A stretch of DNA of 64,000 bases, taken from positions 310,001 through 374,000 of the forward strand of contig OKQS01000001.1 in the NCBI GenBank assembly GCA_900290095.1, read 5' to 3'. Origin of the DNA: Khoudiadiopia massiliensis. Lineage in GTDB: Bacteria; Bacillota; Clostridia; Tissierellales; Peptoniphilaceae. Of the stretch, positions 34,633 to 43,463 are shown piece after piece (the stretch's first letter is position 1; every line of letters begins with the position of its first letter). Made by a program: the position numbers and the translations under genes. The notes beneath the pieces are model-generated. The model searched no databases, had not been told where the DNA came from, and saw nothing but the letters and a program-made list of their open reading frames with translations.

Positions 34633-35382
34633 ATGATTATGCATGATTGGAACAGCGAAAAGAAAGTCGTCATTCTGCTGATCCATCCGATGCTTTCGTC
34701 AGCAAATGGAATGAAAACTTACGTTGCCGACAATATCGGGAATGGATACCGCTACCTCGCACCGGATCTTTCCGCACATGGTGATGCAATTAAAGACACC
34801 TACAAAAGCGCTTTTGACGAGGCAAGGCAAATTCATGATTATCTGGTCAAAAATCAGGTTAAGAAGATTAAGCTTGGCTTTGGAGCCTCCTTGGGAGGTG
34901 TGATTCTTCTGCAGCTTCTCAAGTATGACGATATTCAGTTTGAGCATGTGTTCTTTGAGGGAACGAGCTTTTACACAAACGCGAAACTTCTGGAATGGAT
35001 CCTCAGATCCGTATTTTTGAAAAAACATAAAAAGGCCGTGGCAGATCCGGCGCTCAGCGTAAAGAGGATGTCCTCAATGTTTGGAACGGAAGCCGCTCCG
35101 CTTCTGGCAAAGCATTATATTGCCATGAGCGAGGAAAGCATAAGGAATATCATTCACGACTGTGCGTTCGTGGAGCTTCCGCCATTGTCCGATACGCTTC
35201 AGAAGAATTGTCTGTTTGCCTATGGTGATAAGGATTTCGACTACAAGAAGGCAAGGAGAACGCTCCGGAAGACATATCCTCATGCAGGAATGAAAGTGTG
35301 GGGAGGCTACGGGCATTGTGAGAGGATAACGAAAGATCAAGAAGGTTATTGCCATGACATCGAGGACTATATTCGTGCATAA
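34633..35382 (+). CDS. Alpha/beta hydrolase (copy 2)
   Basis: 249 residues from the ATG at 34633 (GAGGTG 7 nt upstream; a TTG two codons earlier is less likely). VVILLIHPMLSS, nucleophile elbow GFGASLGGVIL, acid in FAYGDKDFDYKKA and His in WGGYGHCERITKDQ. Same architecture and many identical blocks as the hydrolase at 32486-33226 (for example ESIRNIIHDCAFV against ESIKNIIRSCAFV), but codon use is GC-richer, suggesting arrival from a different host. It is followed closely by two small membrane-protein genes. Substrate unknown. Confidence 0.82.
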   Translation: MIMHDWNSEKKVVILLIHPMLSSANGMKTYVADNIGNGYRYLAPDLSAHGDAIKDTYKSAFDEARQIHDYLVKNQVKKIKLGFGASLGGVILLQLLKYDDIQFEHVFFEGTSFYTNAKLLEWILRSVFLKKHKKAVADPALSVKRMSSMFGTEAAPLLAKHYIAMSEESIRNIIHDCAFVELPPLSDTLQKNCLFAYGDKDFDYKKARRTLRKTYPHAGMKVWGGYGHCERITKDQEGYCHDIEDYIRA

Positions 35383-35387
35383 ATACA

Positions 35388-35690
35388 ATGCGAGGTGAGG
35401 TATTCAATGAAGAAAGAAAAACAGCCATGCTTTGCGACGTCATCGCAAATGTCATCTTCATGATTGGAGATTGCCTTGTGGATGCGTTCGGAGCAGGCCT
35501 GAACGCTTTTGATCTGCTCATTATCGACCTGTGCTGGTGGCAACACAGCAAACCCAGACAGTTTCAAGGCATTAATGGCGGGAAAATTTATCTTGGTGCA
35601 AAGAAACATGTGAAGGCTTTTCTGAGTACTATTCCCGTTTTTGCTGTGTCAGCCCTGCTTGTTTCGGGGATATTGCAGATTATTCAATAG
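35388..35690 (+). CDS. Small membrane protein, possible N-terminal frameshift
   Basis: 100 residues as called, from an ATG six nt after the hydrolase stop. The best ribosome site (GAGGTGAGG) instead serves an ATG at 35407 whose frame (MKKEKQP...) stops quickly; a one-base change near 35425 would join it to MLCDVIANVIFMIGDCLVDA. Two hydrophobic segments flank a soluble loop with LLIIDLCWWQHSKPRQFQGI, and the end is a membrane helix (FLSTIPVFAVSALLVSGIL). Family not recognised; resembles the C-terminal part of the next gene's family. Confidence 0.55.
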   Translation: MRGEVFNEERKTAMLCDVIANVIFMIGDCLVDAFGAGLNAFDLLIIDLCWWQHSKPRQFQGINGGKIYLGAKKHVKAFLSTIPVFAVSALLVSGILQIIQ

Positions 35691-35701
35691 GAGGATACAG
35701 C

Positions 35702-36214
35702 ATGGATATATTTCGAGCAATTCTTGATGGAATAGCAATGGCCGGAATATTTAACGGAGCTGCGGCAACTGTAGTTTTGATCAATCCAAGATATTTCTTC
35801 GATTCTTACCCGAAAGCGATACAGAAAGCCGCACCAAAGCAAATGACCAAAGAGGAGAAGCACGTTAATTTTATATTCACTATCGTGGTTATGGGCATCT
35901 GCGCGGCATATGAAATCATCAGTAATATGCACACAGGCATCACCGGATTCTGGCCCTTATTCTGGACTGGATATATCAATTGGAATATTGTAAATTTCGG
36001 AGACTTTTTTCTTCTGGACTGCCTGTTATTTCAGGGGAAATATAAAGGCCGTATTGTCATACCGAGGACAGAAGGACATCCGGATTATGAATTTGGAAAC
36101 TGGATGAAGCATCTTGGACTCCTAGAGCATTTTCTGCTGTGGCCATTCATCCTGGTTCCGATATATAGCGCGGTACAAGCCGGGATTATTATGCTGGTAA
36201 GAGTTGTCCTTTGA
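35702..36214 (+). CDS. Membrane protein of unknown function
   Basis: 170 residues with a strong site (ATAGGAGG) and four hydrophobic segments: ILDGIAMAGIFNGAAATVVL, FIFTIVVMGICAAYEII, a Trp/Phe-rich ITGFWPLFWTGYINWNIVNF, and HFLLWPFILVPIYSAVQAGI. The middle soluble loop contains GKYKGRIVIPRTEGHPDY. The order of Trp-rich helix, IDxL/LDCL segment, basic loop and terminal helix is shared with the preceding small protein, so the two are probably diverged relatives. Not recognised beyond that. Part of the cargo shared with hydrolase copy 2. Confidence 0.65.
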   Translation: MDIFRAILDGIAMAGIFNGAAATVVLINPRYFFDSYPKAIQKAAPKQMTKEEKHVNFIFTIVVMGICAAYEIISNMHTGITGFWPLFWTGYINWNIVNFGDFFLLDCLLFQGKYKGRIVIPRTEGHPDYEFGNWMKHLGLLEHFLLWPFILVPIYSAVQAGIIMLVRVVL

Positions 36215-36299
36215 AGAATAGATCAGTCGGGTGTACGGTGATGCCTTTAAGCGCCGGATTCACAAATGTATCGAGTACATTCAAAGGAATCCGGAATAG

Positions 36300-36356
36300 G
36301 AGCTACTCTTGTCCATTATGGCTTCCCTGGCTCAGCATGAAAGCCTTGCGGCAGAT
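36300..36356 (+). pseudogene. Serine-recombinase fragment
   Basis: Nineteen codons read ELLLSIMASLAQHESLAAD, the highly conserved end of the resolvase catalytic domain of large serine recombinases (G-E-x-L-L-x-I-M-A-S-L-A-Q-x-E-S). It follows a stop and breaks off exactly where the rlmD-type att relic begins, so only this junction scrap of a recombinase gene remains. Confidence 0.7.
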
Positions 36357-36358
36357 AC

Positions 36359-36445
36359 TGTTACATCTAGTTCATCCATATCTATTTTTACTTTTATGTA
36401 CTTATTGGAATCTAGTTTGGACATAAGCACAATCCTCTCCATATG
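36359..36445 (-). mobile_element. Att relic: duplicated rlmD (rumA)-type 3' end, copy 3
   Basis: Twenty-nine codons read HMERIVLMSKLDSNKYIK followed by VKIDMDELDVT, matching the H-V-E-x-V-V-L-M-S-K-L-x-S-x-x-x-I-x-V-x-x-x-M-D-E/D-x-D-L-T tail that integrative elements donate to rlmD/rumA. It has the same strand as rlmD. It contains TGTCCAAACTA (36413-36423), shared with the relic at 34342. Located between an ABC-transporter gene end and a recombinase scrap, as expected of an old attachment junction. Confidence 0.62.
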
Positions 36446-36448
36446 TAT

Positions 36449-38179
36449 TTACTTAAAACTCCATTTATTTGCTCGCTCTCTTATTGAAATGAATGATTTA
36501 TATATCCCATCTTGTGTTATAAGCTCATTATGCGTTCCTTCTTGTGCTATTTCCCCTTTATCTAAAACTATGATGTTGTCTGCTCTCCTAACAGTTTCTA
36601 ACCTGTGTGCAATCATAATAACTGTTTTATTCTGTACTAAATTATCGATGGCTTGCAAAATATGGCGTTCATTTTCTACATCTAAAGCACTGGTAAATTC
36701 ATCTAAAATCACAATGGGAGCATCTTTGAGTATTGCTCTAGCTATCGCTATTCTTTGTTTTTCTCCACCGGATAAAGTGCTACCCGCTTCGCCAATTTTA
36801 GTTTCGTATCCTTTTTGCAAGCTTTTTATAAAGTCATGACAGCTCGCTTTTTTTGCAGCGGATATAACATCCTCATCACTGGCATTTGGCTTTGCCAAAC
36901 GAATATTATTCATAATTGTATCTTCAAACAAATACACATTTTGAAATACCATACTTATATTTTTCATCAATTCTTCGGTGGAGATATTTGTTGTTTTTGC
37001 TCCACCAATCAGAATTTCTCCTTCGCTTACATCATAAAATCTCGGTATAAGCTTGCAAAACGTTGTTTTTCCTGAACCTGAAGGTCCGATAATCGCTGTA
37101 AGTGTGTTCGGTTTAAGAGCTACTGATATTCCCTTTAAAACTTCTCCTTTTCCGTAAGAAAAACTCACGTTTTTAAATTCTATTTCGTTGGATTTTATAT
37201 TTTGAATAGGTGATAATACCTTTATTTCTTCAGCATTTTCCATACTGCTTATATCCTTTAGTGAACTATCTAAAAGCCCAATCATTGAAAGAATAGAACC
37301 TGCTTGACTTACAGACTGGAATATTACAAAGCTCATAATCAATAAATTGATGGCTTTTTGAGGAGAAATTTCTCCACTATTCCACATAAAAAACGCATAG
37401 CTAATAATCATAATTTCAAACAGCTGTATCGTAAGACCGGCACATATGCTTGAGGGAATAGATTTTTTGGATAAATTTATATTATTAACACAACTACCAT
37501 CTATATCTTTTTTTACTCTTTCATCTTTTTCTCCCATACCAAAAGCCTTAATTACGCTTATTCCCTGTATAAATTCAATAGCACTTTCCGTTAATTTTGT
37601 TTGTGCTAATTGTCTTTTGGGAGCTTCGCTTCTTGAAATTTTCATTTGATAATTAACTACAAACAAATATGTTAATATGCCTGCAAATATTACAACGGAA
37701 ACTTGCATTTCATAGTAAGCAAATCCTAAAACTATTGATATAGCAGATAAAATTCCACCTATCACATGAATTAAAATGATTGGTGCAACTTGTTCTACAG
37801 TTGAAATAGATGTAGTCAGTGTTGAGTTTATATTTCCTACTGAATTTTTGCTAAAGAACCCTAAATAGAGTTTTTTAAATAATAAGCCAAAATATAACCT
37901 TTTATCTTTCGCCATCTCAAATCCAACGGATACAGAACCCAGTTGTGTGAAATAACCAAAACCAAATACGCCGATGATACATACAATTCCGAGTATCATT
38001 ACCTTATAAATATAATTGTCCATTAAATTGCTATTAAACATGGCGTTTACCGCTAAAATTATTGCTATCATTTTCAGCATAACGAATATGCCTTCTATAA
38101 ATGATAAAATTAAAATTTTGACTAAACCGCCTTGCCTTTTCTTACTAAAGTTCCATACACTTTTTAGAGCTTCAAACAT
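36449..38179 (-). CDS. Half-ABC transporter, YbtQ-like partner
   Basis: 576 residues from the ATG at 38179 (GGAGGTGAG upstream). Six membrane helices (to about 310), then ATPase: GPSGSGKTTFCKL, Q-loop MVFQNVYLFEDT, signature TLSGGEKQRIAIARAIL, Walker B IVILDEFTSALD and IAHRLETV. It follows its likely heterodimer partner by 14 nt. Pairs of exporter-fold ABC proteins next to an MptD-type ECF S component occur in metallophore/haem-related loci and can act as importers (YbtPQ precedent). Direction and substrate here are inference. Confidence 0.88.
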   Translation of the reverse strand: MFEALKSVWNFSKKRQGGLVKILILSFIEGIFVMLKMIAIILAVNAMFNSNLMDNYIYKVMILGIVCIIGVFGFGYFTQLGSVSVGFEMAKDKRLYFGLLFKKLYLGFFSKNSVGNINSTLTTSISTVEQVAPIILIHVIGGILSAISIVLGFAYYEMQVSVVIFAGILTYLFVVNYQMKISRSEAPKRQLAQTKLTESAIEFIQGISVIKAFGMGEKDERVKKDIDGSCVNNINLSKKSIPSSICAGLTIQLFEIMIISYAFFMWNSGEISPQKAINLLIMSFVIFQSVSQAGSILSMIGLLDSSLKDISSMENAEEIKVLSPIQNIKSNEIEFKNVSFSYGKGEVLKGISVALKPNTLTAIIGPSGSGKTTFCKLIPRFYDVSEGEILIGGAKTTNISTEELMKNISMVFQNVYLFEDTIMNNIRLAKPNASDEDVISAAKKASCHDFIKSLQKGYETKIGEAGSTLSGGEKQRIAIARAILKDAPIVILDEFTSALDVENERHILQAIDNLVQNKTVIMIAHRLETVRRADNIIVLDKGEIAQEGTHNELITQDGIYKSFISIRERANKWSFK

Positions 38180-38193
38180 ATTCTCACCTCCAA

Positions 38194-39915
38194 TCAATTT
38201 GCTATTTCATATAAATTCTTATACGCAGAACACGACTTAATAAGTTCTTCATGTTTTCCATCGCAAATGATTTTCCCATTTTCCATATATATGATCTTAT
38301 CTGCATTTATGACAGTTTTAATTTTATGTGTAATAACAATTAATGTTTTTCCTTTGGTGAATTCCAGTAACGCTCCTTGAATTTTTTCTTCATTTTCAAT
38401 ATCTGTACTTGCAGTTGCTTCATCCAATATGATAATTGGAGCATTTTTTAGAATTGCTCTGGCAATAGCTATTCTTTGCTTTTCTCCGCCGGATAACCTA
38501 TCCCCTGCGATGGTGTCATATCCATCAGGCAAAGTTACAATAAAATCATGGCAACCGGCCCTTTTAGCAGCTTCTATCACCTCATCATTCGTTGCATCTT
38601 TTTTACCTACTCTAATATTTTCCAAAATAGTATCATCAAATAAAAATGTATTTTGATCCACATAGGAGATAAGAGTATTCAGGTCATTCATTGAAAGGTC
38701 TTTTACCCCTATACCACCTATTTTTATTTTTCCTTTCTCAAAATCCCAAAATCCGGCTAAAAGTTTCATTAGAGTTGATTTTCCTGAACCTGAAGCACCA
38801 ATAATTGCAGTCATAGTTTTTTCTTTAATGGTTAAATTCACATCATCAACATCATTTTTTGTCCCATCATAAGAAAATTGTAAATTTTCAAACTCTATGT
38901 CGTATGTCATTTTTTCTTTTAAATTAGAATTCTCACTTCTCTTAAGTTCCGGATAATCTAAGATTCCTTTTATTTCCTTAGCAACAGTTCCCATCTGTGC
39001 CAATTGGTCAACATAACTGGATGCTTTAACAATCGGTTTAAATATTCCAAGAGAAACCATCATAAACAAAAATAAACTTTGCTCAGTAAGAAACCCATTA
39101 TTAAAAAATATCAATCCCACAACAATTGTTGGGAATATAGATACAGGTGCTATGCTATAGGAAAGAGACGCATAAATCTGTGAGCTTTTCATCCAGTTTA
39201 TGGCATACTCCGCATGGCGTATGACTGCATTTTTATATTTAGCATAGGAACTATCGTTCATATTGAAAGTTTTAATTACCTCAATCCCCTTGACATACTC
39301 TATAACCGCTTGATTCATATTCTTTTGTGCCTGTACTTGTCCCTCATATTTTTTCTTATATCCAATCATCATAAGCATTCCGATTGATAGTCCAAATATA
39401 ACCCAAAGAAATATAATCCCGGTAAGCTTAATATTAACTGCAAGCATCCAAACAATCATGGCAATAGGTATCAATAAATTTGCAGTCATCTCAGGAAGTA
39501 GATGTGCTAATGTTTTTTCTATATCTTCCACCCTGTCTACCAATATAGTTTTTAATGTTCCACTAGGATTCATATCAAAATATCCCATCGGCAATCTAAC
39601 AAATTTATCACAAATTGCATATCTTAAGTCCTTTAGCGTTAAGTATGCTGCTTTATGAGATATAAGTGTTGAAATATTTGAAAGCAGCACCCCTGATATT
39701 TTGCAGATTATAGTGAAAATCAAGACATATATCATGTTGTTTCCATGAAATCCTTTGAAGATATATCCCGCTAAAATTCCAACAAAAGCATAGGATAACA
39801 GTTCGCATAGAACAGAAAGTATACTTAGCATAACAGATAAAATATATCTTTTTTTGTATGGCTTTATAAACGAATCCATTTCTTTAAAAAAGTTTGGTTC
39901 TTTCTCTTTTTTCAT
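38194..39915 (-). CDS. Half-ABC transporter, YbtP-like partner
   Basis: 573 residues. Membrane domain to about 320, ATPase with GASGSGKSTLMKL, YVDQNTFLFDDTIL, RLSGGEKQRIAIARAIL, IIILDEATASTD and ITHKIKTV. The two halves share length and layout but are clearly different sequences, typical of heterodimers. It starts 9 nt after the S-component gene, so TetR-ECF-S-ABC-ABC is one minus-strand operon. AT-rich codons throughout. Confidence 0.88.
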   Translation of the reverse strand: MKKEKEPNFFKEMDSFIKPYKKRYILSVMLSILSVLCELLSYAFVGILAGYIFKGFHGNNMIYVLIFTIICKISGVLLSNISTLISHKAAYLTLKDLRYAICDKFVRLPMGYFDMNPSGTLKTILVDRVEDIEKTLAHLLPEMTANLLIPIAMIVWMLAVNIKLTGIIFLWVIFGLSIGMLMMIGYKKKYEGQVQAQKNMNQAVIEYVKGIEVIKTFNMNDSSYAKYKNAVIRHAEYAINWMKSSQIYASLSYSIAPVSIFPTIVVGLIFFNNGFLTEQSLFLFMMVSLGIFKPIVKASSYVDQLAQMGTVAKEIKGILDYPELKRSENSNLKEKMTYDIEFENLQFSYDGTKNDVDDVNLTIKEKTMTAIIGASGSGKSTLMKLLAGFWDFEKGKIKIGGIGVKDLSMNDLNTLISYVDQNTFLFDDTILENIRVGKKDATNDEVIEAAKRAGCHDFIVTLPDGYDTIAGDRLSGGEKQRIAIARAILKNAPIIILDEATASTDIENEEKIQGALLEFTKGKTLIVITHKIKTVINADKIIYMENGKIICDGKHEELIKSCSAYKNLYEIAN

Positions 39916-39924
39916 GACTTCACC

Positions 39925-40506
39925 CTATGCATTAGCTTCTTTTTCTAAAATATGTTTCCTTACGACCTTGCTACCTATATAAGCTCCTGCGATTGATGAA
40001 ACTATAACTAAGGCAAGTAAAATCAGCGTTCCCCAAGAAGAAATCATTTTGCCTGCCGCTATAATATTTGAAGCTAACTCCTTTTCTTTCATGGCTCCTA
40101 TAGTTTTATTCAAGGCTATTGTATATGGATAAATTACACTTCCAATTGAAGCCAAAGTTTGCTGAATAACATAGCTGATTCCAATAACTTTTAAATTACC
40201 ATAACCTTTTTTATATAATAAAAACTCTGCTATCAATCCTGAAATTACAAACATCAAAATATATGGTGGATAGAATGCTATCACTCCTTGAATAAGGGAA
40301 TATATAAAAAACGCTCCTCTTTTTTTCACTTTCACTCCGATAACATAGAAAACAATACCCTGTAATAATGAGTAAAGCACCGGTGTTAAAAGTATGGTAA
40401 TTGGTGTTGCATACATGAATGTTCCTATCGAAAATATCAAAATGTTACACAATGATAATAAAGTAACTGTAATGATATCTTTCGCTTTCAATTTGTTTTT
40501 CTGCAT
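39925..40506 (-). CDS. MptD/Trep_Strep-family ECF transporter S component
   Basis: 193 residues, six helices, with the family's basic N-terminus (MQKNKLKAKDIITVTLLSLC) and GIVFYVIGVKVKKRGAFFIY. It ends in a cytoplasmic KVVRKHILEKEANA. S components bind the substrate and dock on the ECF A-A'-T module, encoded by the gene 18 nt upstream. ATAGGAGG precedes the ATG. The MptD family's ligand is not settled; co-occurrence with YbtPQ-like pairs suggests a metal-chelate or porphyrin compound, but that is inference. Confidence 0.85.
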   Translation of the reverse strand: MQKNKLKAKDIITVTLLSLCNILIFSIGTFMYATPITILLTPVLYSLLQGIVFYVIGVKVKKRGAFFIYSLIQGVIAFYPPYILMFVISGLIAEFLLYKKGYGNLKVIGISYVIQQTLASIGSVIYPYTIALNKTIGAMKEKELASNIIAAGKMISSWGTLILLALVIVSSIAGAYIGSKVVRKHILEKEANA

Positions 40507-40524
40507 GATTAAGTCCTCCTATTT

Positions 40525-42690
40525 TTATAAAATATTTATCATCAAAATTACTATCATTCCAATCATCAATATGTAATCGCATAAATTGAACTTTAAAGTA
40601 ACATAAGATGATTTTTTATGATTTAAAGCAATTCCTCTTGTTTCTGCTGAAGCTGATAAAGTTTCGCCTATTCTCACCACTCGAAAAATGAGTGATACAA
40701 TCAGAGCCTCAAGATACTCTATTTTTTCTTTTATTATATTTTTATGCTTGCAGCTTCCTCTATTTCTAAGCACCTGTCTAAGTAATTTAAAATCATTCCT
40801 TAGCACCGGGAAAAACCTGAAAGAAACTGCAAGAATCAATAATAACTTCTCAGGTATTCTTATTTTTCTAAGTCCCGCAAGCATATTTGTTGCCCCTCTA
40901 CCTCCAAGAATAATAGGAAATAGTAGAAATATTAAAATAAATCTAGGAAACAAATTTGCCGTAAACATTGTAATTTCATTCGGATATATGATTTCAAGAC
41001 CGTAAATAAGTCCTATAATGACAGAAGTAATTCCTAAAGTCTTGTATCTTCTATTTGCAAGAGAAAAAACGAGAGCTAATAAATTGCATTCAAAAATCAA
41101 ACTTTTATTGTCGATTCCTACTGCAACCATACAAAGAAGCCAAAACAAAATATTTGTTCTCGGATCTAAAAGATTTTTTTCTCTTTTTGCCGGGGATTGA
41201 TGTTCTAAATCTTTTTCAAATATACTTTTAATGCTTTCAATATCTCTATTCTCTTTTACTTCACAAATCCTTTGTATCGTTCCATCATCAAGTTCCAAAC
41301 ATTTATCCGCAGCTGATGAAATAAATTCTAAGTCATGGCTAATTGTTATCACGATTTTTTTCTTTTTCATATCGTTTATCAATCCCACTATAGTATCTAA
41401 ACTTCTTTTGTCCATTCCTGAGGTTGGTTCATCTAAAATAACCACACTTTTATCCGAAAGATACGCCATCATTAAGGTTAATTTTTGCATTTCCCCACCT
41501 GAAAGAGAAAATGGATGTCTATCACGATATTTCCACATATCAAACTTTTTAAGTAGAGCTTCTATCTCATCATATTTGTTTCGATTTACACCGTACTTCA
41601 GTTCAGATAATACAGAATTTGTAAAAAATTGAAATTCAGCTTCTTGCATAATAAAGAGGCTATCCTGCGATAGCTGCCTATGGCTCAATTCTTTTTCCTT
41701 TAGAAAAACTCTTCCCTTTTGTGGTTTCAATAGTCCACATATACATTTTCCTAAGGTGGTTTTACCTGAACCATTTTTGCCAATCAAGCAAGTCACTTCT
41801 CCCAAATAAGCTGTTAACGACAAACCATTTAAAATATGTTGTTTTTTATATCCAAAGGATATATTTTTTACCTCTAATTTATCATTGACAACATTAGAAC
41901 ACTTCTTCTGAACCTCAATCTGCTTCAAATCCGTAACTCGTAAACACAAATTATTTAATTCATCCTTAGAAAATATCTTAAAATCGTCCTTATCATACTT
42001 TTCATAAAAGCTTCCATTTTTTATCAGCCAATATTCATCAGCCAACTCTTTCAAATAGTAAAGCCTATGTTCACTGATTATTAGAGTTTTTCCATCTTCT
42101 TTTAGAAGCAATAAGATATTTTTCAGTTTTTCTATGGCTAAATAATCTAAGTTTGCAGTTGGCTCGTCAAGTAAAATAATATCCGTATCCATTGCCCAAG
42201 CAGACATAATCGCTATTAGTTGACGCTCTCCGCTTGAAAGTTTGAATACTTCCCTGTTTTTCAAATACTCCAAGCCAAATTTTGAAAAAGCTTCTTCTGT
42301 TCTTCTTTTTATTATTTCATGGCTTAACCCTTTATTTTCAAGTCCAAAAGATACTTCCGTATCGCTTTCCATTGTAAAAAATTGACTTCTTGGATCTTGA
42401 AAAACGGACGAAATCAATTCTCCAACTTCTCCAATGTTCTTGTTTTCTATATTGTTGCTATTTACCAAGATATAGCCATTAAATATTCCATTATAGAACT
42501 CCGGTATTAAATGGTTTAAGCACCTAAGTAATGTTGATTTTCCACATCCACTCTCGCCACAAAGAACTATGCAATCTCCTTTTGATATGTTGCCAATTAC
42601 ATCATCTAACGACTTTTCCTTTTTGCCTTCATAGGAAAAATCTATTTTAAAATCTAAAATATTTTCGTCCTTCTTGCCTTTATCGTACAT
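40525..42690 (-). CDS. ECF transporter energy module: fused A-A'-T protein
   Basis: 721 residues in three parts. 1-240: ATPase A (GESGCGKSTLLRCLN, SSVFQDPRSQFFTM, KLSSGERQLIAIMSA, DIILLDEPTANLD). 265-480: ATPase A' (GKNGSGKTTLGKCI, FIMQEAEFQFFTN, SLSGGEMQKLTLMMAYL, VVILDEPTSGMD, ISHDLEF). 500-721: EcfT membrane scaffold with five helices, coupling helices RFFPVLRNDFKLLRQVLRNR and SASAETRGIAL (the A-R-G-type motifs). A complete energising module in one chain is a fusion found in dedicated (group I-like) ECF systems. Start ATG has AGGTATT only, so translation is probably helped by coupling to tetR, whose stop is 4 nt upstream. Confidence 0.9.
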   Translation of the reverse strand: MYDKGKKDENILDFKIDFSYEGKKEKSLDDVIGNISKGDCIVLCGESGCGKSTLLRCLNHLIPEFYNGIFNGYILVNSNNIENKNIGEVGELISSVFQDPRSQFFTMESDTEVSFGLENKGLSHEIIKRRTEEAFSKFGLEYLKNREVFKLSSGERQLIAIMSAWAMDTDIILLDEPTANLDYLAIEKLKNILLLLKEDGKTLIISEHRLYYLKELADEYWLIKNGSFYEKYDKDDFKIFSKDELNNLCLRVTDLKQIEVQKKCSNVVNDKLEVKNISFGYKKQHILNGLSLTAYLGEVTCLIGKNGSGKTTLGKCICGLLKPQKGRVFLKEKELSHRQLSQDSLFIMQEAEFQFFTNSVLSELKYGVNRNKYDEIEALLKKFDMWKYRDRHPFSLSGGEMQKLTLMMAYLSDKSVVILDEPTSGMDKRSLDTIVGLINDMKKKKIVITISHDLEFISSAADKCLELDDGTIQRICEVKENRDIESIKSIFEKDLEHQSPAKREKNLLDPRTNILFWLLCMVAVGIDNKSLIFECNLLALVFSLANRRYKTLGITSVIIGLIYGLEIIYPNEITMFTANLFPRFILIFLLFPIILGGRGATNMLAGLRKIRIPEKLLLILAVSFRFFPVLRNDFKLLRQVLRNRGSCKHKNIIKEKIEYLEALIVSLIFRVVRIGETLSASAETRGIALNHKKSSYVTLKFNLCDYILMIGMIVILMINIL

Positions 42691-42694
42691 AAAT

Positions 42695-43321
42695 TCAATA
42701 CCTATTTATAATTTCATCAAATATCTTTTCCCAACCCGCCCCAATAAAATCGCCGAGCATTTTTGTGTACTCGATTGTCTCCTCTTTGCTATATCCTTTT
42801 TCAATCACTAATTTAAAAGCACTAAATTGTTGATTCATTAAAAGCTCTACCAAATCTAATTTCATCTCACTTATATTCGGGTCTATATTTTCCCTTATAA
42901 ATTGTTTTGTTATGGAAATTTTATTATTCATCATTTCACGAAACATGGCTTCTACAGAACTGCCTTTACTTGAGCAAAGTAATAGTTTGCACTCCTCGTA
43001 ATATTTAAATAACAGATCTACATATCCTGTGGTTTCTTTCTGAATGCTACGCAAAAAATGATCAAAGTTTTTATCTACGCAATATTCCCTATACGAGTAT
43101 TCGTTCTCTTTTCTTTTCACACTTATAGCTTCTAAAAATTCTTTTATCAAACTATAAAAAAGTTCATCTTTCCCTTTATACCTTGTATAGATTGCTCCCG
43201 TTGTAACTCCCGCTCTTTTAGCAATATTGCCTATTGAAGTAGCCTGAAATCCATTTTGCAAAAACTCTATTTTAGCAGCTTCAATGATTGGTTTATCAAG
43301 TTCATGGTTTCTATTTGCCAT
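42695..43321 (-). CDS. TetR-family repressor
   Basis: 208 residues from the ATG at 43321 (GGAGGA six nt upstream; earlier in-frame starts lack a site). Helix-turn-helix at 10-55: IIEAAKIEFLQNGFQATSIG, NIAKRAGVTTGAIYTRYKGK. The C-terminal ligand domain is unlike well-known TetR proteins. It heads the ECF/ABC operon, and its promoter holds a strong dyad (43380-43400), so autoregulation of the whole transport operon is the simplest model. Ligand unknown. Confidence 0.9.
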   Translation of the reverse strand: MANRNHELDKPIIEAAKIEFLQNGFQATSIGNIAKRAGVTTGAIYTRYKGKDELFYSLIKEFLEAISVKRKENEYSYREYCVDKNFDHFLRSIQKETTGYVDLLFKYYEECKLLLCSSKGSSVEAMFREMMNNKISITKQFIRENIDPNISEMKLDLVELLMNQQFSAFKLVIEKGYSKEETIEYTKMLGDFIGAGWEKIFDEIINRY

Positions 43322-43365
43322 GTCCATTCCTCCATTCTTACAAAACTTTAATTTTAATAGTATAG

Positions 43366-43400
43366 TCAATAATCGAATTATCAATAATGATATTATTGAT
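43366..43400. promoter_or_regulatory. TetR operator candidate: three ATTATTGA half-sites
   Basis: ATCAATAAT (43380-43388) and ATTATTGAT (43392-43400) form a perfect 9-bp dyad around GAT. A third half-site TCAATAAT lies 15 nt away (43366-43373). Centre is about 70 nt upstream of tetR. Confidence 0.65.
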
Positions 43401-43463
43401 TATACATCAGTTAGTGTTATCTAACAATGGTTGTAAGATGTTTTTTTTAGAAAATTTACTGAT

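Noticed and set aside
36309-36839. 176-codon plus-strand ORF opposite the ABC gene
   Set aside because: Only the first codons match a recombinase; the rest is Ser-rich antisense of the ABC ATPase domain.
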